Below, piece after piece: positions 1 to 5,555 of a stretch of DNA of 15,036 bases. Source of the DNA: Prasinococcaceae sp. CCMP 1430 (Eukaryota; Prasinodermophyta; Palmophyllophyceae; Prasinococcales; Prasinococcaceae); the NCBI GenBank assembly GCA_013416795.1, contig RQSC01001393.1:60332-75367 (forward strand). Direction: 5' to 3'. Positions within the stretch are counted from its first letter, which is position 1. Each line of letters opens with the position of its first letter. The notes under the pieces are model-generated. The model was given only the letters and a program-made list of their open reading frames with translations. It had not been told where the DNA came from and searched no databases. The translations under genes were made by a program, and so were the position numbers.

Positions 1-115
1 CGTTGCCAGCGACGCTGCGAGCCGGCGGCGGCGGGCGCCCCGCCGCGCCTGCGAGGGGGGCAGCTGCGCCAGGCCGCGTCGCCAGCGGCAGCCAGGCTGT
101 CGCCGTGGTGACGCG

Positions 116-756
116 ATGTCGACGCGCTACGTGACGAAGGCGGCCTTGGTGCGGGACCCGCTCGTGGCGCTGCGCCGGCGCGAGGGCGGAGTCGTTGGGC
201 GAAAGGCGGCCGTGCTCGAGAGCGTGTACGGCATCACCAAACGACCGGGCATCGACCACGAACGCAGGCTGGCCGCACAGCTCGGGCTCGAGCATGCGGC
301 GGTCAACCTGTGGTTCAGGAATCGCCGCGTGAGCGAGAAGCGCGCGGCGAGGAGACGATTGATGCTCTTGGGACTAGGTACGTGGGCGCACCTCTCGTGG
401 CGCGATGAGCACCGGGGTGCGCATATCATTGGCGCGGCGAGTCGCGAGCTCGCCTGTGCATGTCCTGACGACCTCATCCTCGCGATTCCACTTCGCACGC
501 TCACGCGTGCTCGTCCACAGGCTTCCTCGTGATCCTCCTGGCGACAGGCATGCTCCTGTACATTCGCACAGACGCCTTCGCTGGATGGGCCAAGTCATAC
601 CAAAAGGGCCGGCGCAGCCGCGCGGAGACGAGCGAGAAGGCAAATCGCAACAGTGGCGGCGCCAACGCAGCGGGCTATCACGCGCGTCGCCGCACACCGC
701 GGCAGCGCGACTTCTCAGACGCGACGGGCGTGCAGGGTGGCAAGCCTAGGACCTGA
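116..756 (+). CDS. Homeodomain protein with a C-terminal transmembrane segment, two exons
   Basis: Proposed join 116..377, 521..756, giving 165 residues. Residues about 19-78 read as a homeodomain: the helix 3 signature WFRNRR (66-71) is preceded by LE..Y....RP....R..LA..LGL. W66, F67, N69 and R71 match the invariant positions 48, 49, 51 and 53, so it should bind DNA. The exon joint (G|GTACGT donor at 378, CACAG acceptor at 520) fuses LMLLGL to GFLVILLATGMLLYI, creating one about 21-residue membrane helix (82-102) directly after an RRR cluster. The tail is basic and Ser/Gly-rich. Homeodomains next to membrane helices occur in ceramide synthases, but no TLC/Lag1 domain follows before the stop, so I do not call it one. 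The frame is also open to the left window edge, so the true start may lie upstream of 116. The homeodomain is fairly certain; the splice and the membrane helix are inferred. Confidence 0.62.
378..520 (+). other. Intron of the homeodomain gene
   Basis: The intron begins GTACGTG after CTAG and ends TCGTCCACAG, 143 nt long. Removing it joins the homeodomain exon to a hydrophobic exon. If it is retained, the frame reads through without hydrophobic sequence and stops at 532, so retention would give a soluble product. Confidence 0.55.
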
Positions 757-800
757 GTGTACCGCCTTTGTAGCTGGTAGAATAGACTCTTTCATCACCG

Positions 801-1897
801 TTATCGCGCGCGCTGCATGCCTGCGCCAATGGCGCTGATCCCATACGCGAGTGCCGCCGCCGCGGCGCCAACACCGACGGACGAGAGCGCCGCTGTCGTT
901 TTCGATTGGCCGAGAGAATGGCCACGAGCAGCGCCCAGCAGGCCGAGCACCGTACCTGTCATCATGGTACCCACCGGGATGGCGAGGGAAGACGGCAGCG
1001 CGAGCACGGCCATGATGGGAACCGACCCGAAGATGGCATGGCCCGCGGCGGTGGACAACCCATCGACCACGGGATTCTCGTCCTCGGTGGGCAAAATGCC
1101 CAGCTCCTCAACCATCACTACGAACAAAGTCGCCGAGGGCGCGCCAACGCGGAGAGCGCCGGGTCAGCTGAGGATACGGCAGGTCAAAGAACGCGGCTGC
1201 TGCAGGGCTGGAACGGCGTGGTGCGAGCGGGCCGGCGCACGCACTGTGATCGAGGAAGAACGACGGGTACTTGGTCATCGTGCCAATTATCGTCTCTGCG
1301 TCGTTCTCCTTCATCCCCTTATTCACGTACAGCTCGATCATTTCCTCGCGCTCGCCCTCGGGAAAGTTTTTGAGCTCCCACGCTTCGCGCCTCCGCTCGA
1401 AGGCCTTGTGCTCCGCCTCTGCCTTGCTGCTGTTGTAGTCGCTCAACCCACTCGCGACGGACATCCCCCCGACACACGCCACGCCAATGCATCGTATGAC
1501 AGGAGCGCTGAGCGCACAGCCTGAAGACGCTGCGAGCAGAGTCGCGGCAACCAGCGCGCCGTCGTTCCCACCGAAGACTACTGACTTGACGAAGCCGGGA
1601 AGCGCGCTGCCGTGACCTGCCTCGCGTGACATGGCTGGCTTCGTGTGTGCCTTCTTCATGTCCTCGACATCGCCTGCAGGTGCTCGCGACGGAAAGCGGC
1701 GCGGCGATGGCGCAGCAGCGCGAGAGGGCAGCCGTCAGAAACAGCGCCGACGGCTTTCCGGCCCTCAGGGCAAACGTGCTCTGCGGTGCGCCCGCGCTGG
1801 CTCCCAAAACCGCCGCGGTTGCGCGCGCACGCGCGCGCGCACCCTTCTCAAAGGCCACCTTGGCCGCGGACAGGTCGCGGCACGCGAGGTCCGCCAT
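801..1897 (-). CDS. VIT1/CCC1-family vacuolar iron (Fe/Mn) transporter, three exons
   Basis: Proposed complement(join(801..1117, 1245..1673, 1843..1897)), 266 residues. The family moves Fe2+ or Mn2+ from cytosol into the vacuole in exchange for protons. TM1 carries the family core FVKSVVFGGNDGAL (46-59) and TM2 ends at SDYNSSKAEAEH. A full metal-binding helical domain (about 98-165) is rich in Glu, as in VIT1/CCC1 and unlike the short VTL/nodulin-21 proteins. It ends in HMMVEELGIL, a hallmark formed exactly at the exon 2/3 joint (CACA|GTGCGT donor; CGTAG acceptor). Three further hydrophobic helices fill 185-262. Exon 1 is supported by matching phase (GAAGG|GTGCGC to CCTGCAG|GC), joining AFEKG to DVEDMKKAH, and by a strong ATG context (GCGATGG). 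It is convergent with the homeodomain gene, 44 bp away. The family call is firm; exon 1 is less certain than exons 2 and 3. Confidence 0.88.
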
Positions 1898-2031
1898 CGC
1901 CGCACGCCCCGCCGCAGCGCCTCGGGCGCGCACGCGCACGCGAAGGCACGCCGCCGCCCCCCCTGCTCCCGGCGCCGCGCGCGCGCTGTGGCGCCACGCC
2001 ACGCGCCGTCCCCCCCCGCGAGCGACCCGAA

Positions 2032-2176
2032 CCCTAAATCGCGGCAGTGCGCACCGATGGCAGGAGATGCGGGGGAACCCTCGGCGAAATTGCGCGAACA
2101 GCGAAAGCGCATGGAACAGACCCTGGACACGATCCCCTAACTCCGCGCGCGGCTCGTACCCTGCGAGTAACCCTAA
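2032..2176. promoter_or_regulatory. Three CCCTAA (telo-box-like) hexamers
   Basis: CCCTAA occurs at 2032 (inside ACCCTAAAT), 2135 and 2171 (inside AACCCTAACC), within 145 bp of the VIT/Omp85 divergent region. In plants the telo-box AAACCCTAA in promoters is a known binding site of TRB and Pur-alpha proteins. Here only the core is present, so a regulatory role is inferred from clustering alone. Confidence 0.3.
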
Positions 2177-2246
2177 CCGCGACCTCCCCGGGGAGGGCGA
2201 TCAATCAAAGGTGCCGGCCGCGAGCGCAGCCGATGGTGCAGGCGGC

Positions 2247-2266
2247 GGGTGGGGTGGGGTGGGGGG
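2247..2266 (+). other. G-quadruplex motif with single-base loops
   Basis: Four runs of 3, 4, 4 and 6 G are separated by single T residues, on the strand that would be transcribed for the Omp85 gene. One-nucleotide loops are the most stable class of parallel quadruplex. It lies in the leader, an intron or the extreme N-terminal coding part of the gene, depending on the unresolved start. Confidence 0.75.
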
Positions 2267-2270
2267 TTGA

Positions 2271-4016
2271 AGGCTGCGGGGGGGAGGCGGTCGGCCGCGG
2301 CGTGGCGCGCGTGGGCGACTTGGTCGGCGCCACCGTGGGCGNGGCGACGAGCCGCAGCGGGGGGCGGGCGCGGCGGCGGCGGGCGAGCAGCGGCAGCAGG
2401 AGGCGCCCGCGCAGGGCGATCGGCGAGACAACTCTCAGGAGGCGCCTCCCGCCGCCGAGGTGCCGCGCCCTGGCGTCGGCCCCGGCGAGGAGGTGGTGAG
2501 CCTGCGCGAGTTCCAGTCCGATGTGCTGCGCGTGCTCGATGTGCCGTGCCGCGTGACAGCGTTCGAGGTCGAGGGCAACACGCGCACGCCGGCCTCGACG
2601 ATCGAGTCGGCATTCGAGGGAGCTGAGGAAGCGCGCACCTTCGAGGAGGTCTCTCGCGCGCTCGACGCCTGCGTCGGCGCGCTCGAGTCGCAGCGCGTGA
2701 TGCGCTCGGTCGATGTCACCGCGGTGCCCCATCCGTACAACGACGGCGAGGCGACCGTTCGGATCGCCGTCGAGGAGCGCAGGCCGCTCACGTACGACGT
2801 GGGCGTGTACACGAACGCGCGCACGTCGCAGCTGACCTTCGAGGCGCGTGCGGGCCTCGCCAACGCGCTCGGCCGCTTCGAGCACATCCAGGGAGCGTGC
2901 GAGATCGCGAGCGACCAGACCTGGACGTACGCCGCGGGAGCGCGCGTGCCCCGAAAGTTGCCCGCCTTCCTCGCGGCGGCGGCGGTGGCGACCGGGCGAA
3001 GCGGCGGAGCGGACGCCTTCGTGCCGCACCGCGGCGAGGCTTTCGCTGAGGTGCGTCGCGTGAGCCGCCGCTGGGAGAAGTATAGCTCCATCAACGAGGT
3101 GTCGCAGGGCGTCGAGTTCGGCTTCGACAGTGGCGTGCCGACGCTCGGCCGCGCGAGCTACGAGCTCACGTGGCGGGAGCTCGGCCAAGCGAGCCTGCGC
3201 ACGAGCAGCGCGGTGCGGCGACAGGCGGGACACGCCATCAAGTCGGCGGTATCATGGGGTGCGTCGCTGGGGAGCGTCGACAGCGAGAGCTGCCCGCGAA
3301 GCGGCCAACAGGTCAAGTGGAACGCGACGCTGTGCGGCGTGGGCCCCGATGCGCGCATGCTGCGCTTCGCGCGGCTCGAGGCGCATGCGCTGGGCGCGTG
3401 GCCGCTTCTGCGCGCGCGCGGCGGCGAGGGCCTCGACGTCACCCTGGTGTGCGGCGCGCGCGCGGGCGTGATCGCGCCGTGGGGCGCGAGGCTCTCCAAG
3501 CCCGCCACCGTCGTCGACAAGTTCTTCCTCGGCGGCGCGGGTGACCTGCGGGGCTTCATGACGAAGGGCGCGGGGCCGACCGCGCGCCGTCGCAGGCCGG
3601 GCTCGGCGACGGCTGTCGCGGCGGCTACGGCAGCGCCCGCTGCAGGAGTCGAGGAGGACGTCGACATCAACGACGCGGCCGCAGACGCCGCCGGGCGCGA
3701 CGTGCTCGGCGGCGATCTGCTGGCGTTCGGGTCAGTTGCGGTGCAAGTTGACCCGCCGGCAAGCAGCTGGACGGAGCGCCTACGAAGCATGGGGGTGTAT
3801 GCGCAGGCATTCGCGGACGTCGGCGCGCTCACTACGCTTGGCAAGGGCGTGGGGGCGCTGCGCGACAATCTGCGTGCGTCGTGGGGCGTGGGCGTCGCCG
3901 TGCCGATCACCAACAACGCCGCGCTGGAGATCAACTACTGCGTGGTTGCGCAAGCCAAGGCGCACGATCGTGTGCGCGAGGGCTTCCAGGTCAATCTGCG
4001 CGCGCACGGGCTTTGA
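2271..4016 (+). CDS. Omp85-family outer-membrane beta-barrel assembly protein, Sam50-like
   Basis: Sam50/Tob55 inserts beta-barrel proteins into the mitochondrial outer membrane. From about 2553 a single POTRA-like domain is visible (VTAFEVEGNTRT, then a helix pair and RVMRSVDVTAVP). A long beta-strand-rich barrel follows. The family loop-6 motif appears as KFFLGGAGDLRGF near 3520, followed by GGDLLAFGSVAVQVDPP, and the last strands read LRASWGVGVAVPI and FQVNLRAHGL. One POTRA favours Sam50 over Toc75/OEP80. An Ala/Asp-rich insertion sits at about 3565-3710. The 5' end is unresolved. The frame opens after a stop at 2268-2270 and has no early ATG. Either ATG 2233 reads through an N at 2342 that stands for two bases, or ATG 2067 is spliced AAG|GTGCCG (2211) to CTCTCAG (2438), phase 0 on both sides. 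The family is confident; the start is not. Confidence 0.82.
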   Translation, partial: RLRGGGGRPRRGARGRLGRRHRGXGDEPQRGAGAAAAGEQRQQEAPAQGDRRDNSQEAPPAAEVPRPGVGPGEEVVSLREFQSDVLRVLDVPCRVTAFEVEGNTRTPASTIESAFEGAEEARTFEEVSRALDACVGALESQRVMRSVDVTAVPHPYNDGEATVRIAVEERRPLTYDVGVYTNARTSQLTFEARAGLANALGRFEHIQGACEIASDQTWTYAAGARVPRKLPAFLAAAAVATGRSGGADAFVPHRGEAFAEVRRVSRRWEKYSSINEVSQGVEFGFDSGVPTLGRASYELTWRELGQASLRTSSAVRRQAGHAIKSAVSWGASLGSVDSESCPRSGQQVKWNATLCGVGPDARMLRFARLEAHALGAWPLLRARGGEGLDVTLVCGARAGVIAPWGARLSKPATVVDKFFLGGAGDLRGFMTKGAGPTARRRRPGSATAVAAATAAPAAGVEEDVDINDAAADAAGRDVLGGDLLAFGSVAVQVDPPASSWTERLRSMGVYAQAFADVGALTTLGKGVGALRDNLRASWGVGVAVPITNNAALEINYCVVAQAKAHDRVREGFQVNLRAHGL

Positions 4017-4175
4017 AAGGGCCGAGTCGCCCAGCGGTCTCCTACCCCCGCCTCAGCCGCACGCGCGCGCGAGGGCTGGTGCTAGAGCGATTCATGATTT
4101 TTGTGGAGCCCGAGAGCCGTGCGCGGCGCGCGCGCTCTGCCGTCCCCTCGCTGATGCGTTACACCTGAGTGGTAC

Positions 4176-4747
4176 TTACTTCGGGGGCGGCTTTGAAACG
4201 TTTGGCTTCTTGTGCGCGTTGCCGAAGAAGGTCGCCACCGCCGGTGGCGCGCTGCGCTTCTTCTTGTCCGCGTCCTCCCTGGGTCCGATTAGTGCGCGCG
4301 GTCGGTCCTGTCGGGGAACGTGCCGACCGTGCGCGCGTATAGGAAGCGGGCGACGTCGTCAGCGCACGTGCTGCAAAGCGCGCCGCAGCCAGCGCGCACG
4401 CGTGGAGTGCTCTCGCGTACCTTGAAATGAAACTTGCGTCGCACGACGCCAACGACCTTCAACGTGCGCCGCCCTTGCTGCCCATCGTCGTCCGCCGCCT
4501 CGAGGATCGCCAGCGGCTTCTTGAGCTTGATTTCCTTGCCCTCGAGCCTGTGGTATCCAATCGTGAAAGAGGCCTTGCCAGATGCCTGATCGCCGCAGAA
4601 CTCACCCAGATCGACGTTGTGCGCATCGAGGACCGCGCCATCCTCATCCCCGCCCTCTAATTGTGACTGCATCTTCACTTCGCCCTGGAGCTCGATCATC
4701 GCCCACTCGTCGCAAGCGCCGCACGCGCACTGCACCTTAATCACCAT
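4176..4747 (-). CDS. CTF8: Ctf8, subunit of the Ctf18-RFC PCNA loader, two exons
   Basis: Proposed complement(join(4176..4307, 4421..4747)), 152 residues. Ctf8 and Dcc1 join Ctf18-RFC, an alternative clamp loader for PCNA at forks that acts in sister-chromatid cohesion and checkpoint signalling and docks on polymerase epsilon. Family blocks in order: EWAMIELQGEV, FTIGYHRLEGKEIKLKKPLAILE and VVGVVRRKFHFK. The joint AAG|GTACGC to CCCGACAG (phase 0) yields FHFKDRPRALI, matching the FKTRPKALI-type ending of plant Ctf8, so the intron 4308..4420 is well supported. The ATG at 4747 has an ideal context (GCCATGG). After the family core there is an extra basic tail, DKKKRSAPPAVATFFGNAHKK and onward, discussed in the findings. 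The gene lies 102 bp downstream of the DPM3 stop in the same direction, and 159 bp from the convergent Omp85 stop. Confidence 0.9.
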
Positions 4748-4849
4748 GGCGACTGCGCGGCGCAGTGCACCCCTACCCGCCGCCGCGCGCACAGGCCCAC
4801 CCTAGCCTTCCGCGCGCGCACGCGCTCGACGCGGACGCCCTCTGCGCTG

Positions 4850-5095
4850 TCACTCGATGCCGAGCTTGCCCAGCGCGGCCTTGGCGTCCTTAATGTCCTG
4901 CCTCAGCGCCGCGCCCTCGGCGGGCACTGTGCGGAACGTGAGCACGCGGTACGCGACGGATGCGAGAGCGTACGCACCCAGCCCCGCGATGGCCAGCAAC
5001 GGTGCGAAGCGCGCGGCTATTCCCGCAGCCCCGGGCGCCTCGCCCGCGCCCGCGCGCAGCGCGCAGGCCCACGCGACGAGCGCCGACGCGCGCGC
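4850..5095 (-). CDS. DPM3: DPM3, small subunit of dolichol-phosphate mannose synthase (5' end unresolved)
   Basis: DPM3 tethers the catalytic subunit DPM1 to the ER membrane, where dolichol-phosphate-mannose is made for N-glycosylation, GPI anchors and mannosylation. The minus frame ending TGA at 4850-4852 reads a short hydrophobic stretch (SALVAWACAL), a linker, then a second helix RFAPLLAIAGLGAYALASVAY. It ends RVLTFRTVPAEGAALRQDIKDAKAALGKLGIE in segments, with the family pattern YRV.TF....E...L...I.(D/E)A.A.L...G at the C-terminus. About 80 residues are visible, close to the usual length of about 90. No in-frame ATG exists: the frame stays open to a stop at 5270 but is Arg-rich low complexity. 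The first residues may therefore come from an upstream exon, a non-AUG start, or a frame error in the (GC)n run at 5087-5105. The C-terminal match is convincing. Confidence 0.75.
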   Translation of the reverse strand, partial: ARASALVAWACALRAGAGEAPGAAGIAARFAPLLAIAGLGAYALASVAYRVLTFRTVPAEGAALRQDIKDAKAALGKLGIE

Positions 5096-5105
5096 GCGCG
5101 CGCGC

Positions 5106-5137
5106 CCGCGAAAATCGCAGCGGCGCGCGGCGGGAAA
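5106..5137. promoter_or_regulatory. Two E2F-type sites in the POLE/DPM3 promoter
   Basis: GGCGGGAAA at 5129-5137 is the reverse complement of TTTCCCGCC, an exact E2F site (TTTSSCGC). CCGCGAAA at 5106-5113 is the reverse complement of TTTCGCGG, fitting the relaxed TTTSGCGS form. E2F/DP control of replication genes is known in plants and animals; use here is inferred. Confidence 0.45.
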
Positions 5138-5261
5138 ACGGTTCGAACGCGTGCGGAGCGCGTTTTCGGGGCGCGCCCCCGCCGCGGAAGCGGAAGCGCG
5201 AGCCGAAAACCCGGGACGCGCGCGTTCGACGGCCGCGGTGAACCCGCGCGTGTGCCGAAAT

Positions 5262-5313
5262 GACCCGGGTCATGGAGTGGAAGACCCGGTCACGTCGGCG
5301 AAAGACCGGGGTC
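5262..5313. promoter_or_regulatory. Three GACC/GGTC palindromic elements at exact 21-bp spacing
   Basis: The elements are GACCCGGGTC (5262-5271, core of a perfect 14-bp palindrome 5260-5273), GACCCGGTC (5283-5291) and GACCGGGGTC (5304-5313). Each start is 21 bp after the previous one and each follows GAA, GAAA or GAAAT, so they look like diverged copies of one unit. Two helical turns of spacing would put all three on the same DNA face. The binding factor is unknown. Confidence 0.5.
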
Positions 5314-5342
5314 GCGCGGGCGTGCGCGCGGCGCGCCGAAAT

Positions 5343-5350
5343 TTTCGCGC
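5343..5350 (+). promoter_or_regulatory. E2F-type site TTTCGCGC
   Basis: This exact match to TTTSSCGC lies 206 bp upstream of the POLE start codon and 30 bp beyond the palindrome array. With the pair at 5106-5137 it makes three E2F-like sites in the divergent promoter. GC-rich sequence raises the chance level, so confidence is moderate. Confidence 0.4.
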
Positions 5351-5555
5351 GCGCGCTGGCGAGCGCGCGCGCGCGCCCCACTGAGCCTTTGGAAAGCATG
5401 TCAAAAGGAATGCGCGCCGCCGCCCGCGGCGATTTGCCGCCCTGGCGCTGCCGTGCGGGCCTGAGGAAGGGAGTGGGGAGCGCGTGGAGTGCGGAGTGGC
5501 GCGCGCCGCCTGCGGCAGGGGCTGAGGGCCACAGCTTGCGCTTGTCGCGGCCGCA

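Larger units (their letters stand above)
1898..2270. promoter_or_regulatory. Divergent promoter/5' leader region between the VIT and Omp85 genes
   Basis: Some 370 bp lie between the VIT start (minus) and the first position from which the Omp85 frame stays open (plus). The part next to VIT is Arg/Ala-coding low-complexity GC sequence with no convincing protein. Three CCCTAA hexamers and a G-quadruplex motif lie here and are listed separately. ATGs at 2057, 2067 and 2233 are possible starts, or upstream ORFs, for the Omp85 gene. The 2057 frame gives 27 residues and stops at 2140 without any GT donor, so it can only be an upstream ORF. Confidence 0.5.
5096..5555. promoter_or_regulatory. Divergent promoter between DPM3 (minus) and POLE (plus)
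   Basis: There is no convincing gene here. The left part is nearly pure CpG-rich sequence including an alternating GC tract (5087-5105). Short A and T tracts in GC context form E2F-like sites, and three palindromes lie at 5262-5313. The dinucleotide CT is absent from 5041 through 5355. Frames through it give only Arg/Ala-rich low-complexity peptides. Confidence 0.6.

Noticed and set aside
116-756. Ceramide synthase (Hox plus TLC domain)
   Set aside because: Only one membrane helix follows the homeodomain before the stop, and no Lag1 motif is present.
2057-2140. 27-residue ORF starting ATGGCAGGAG as first exon of the Omp85 gene
   Set aside because: It contains no GT dinucleotide for a donor before its stop, so it cannot be spliced into the gene by a normal intron. 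It may be an upstream ORF.
1626-2270. 214-residue plus-strand open frame overlapping VIT exons
   Set aside because: It is Arg/Ala/Pro-rich and antisense to VIT exon 1 and its intron. Only its last part (from ATG 2067) is kept as a possible Omp85 5' exon.
2205-3233. 342-residue minus-strand open frame opposite the Omp85 gene
   Set aside because: It is Arg/Ala-rich and crosses the G-quadruplex and the N. The plus strand carries recognisable POTRA and barrel motifs, so this is a shadow frame.
4857-5384. 175-residue plus-strand open frame before POLE
   Set aside because: It is antisense to the DPM3 C-terminus and continues into low-complexity GC sequence, with no domain.
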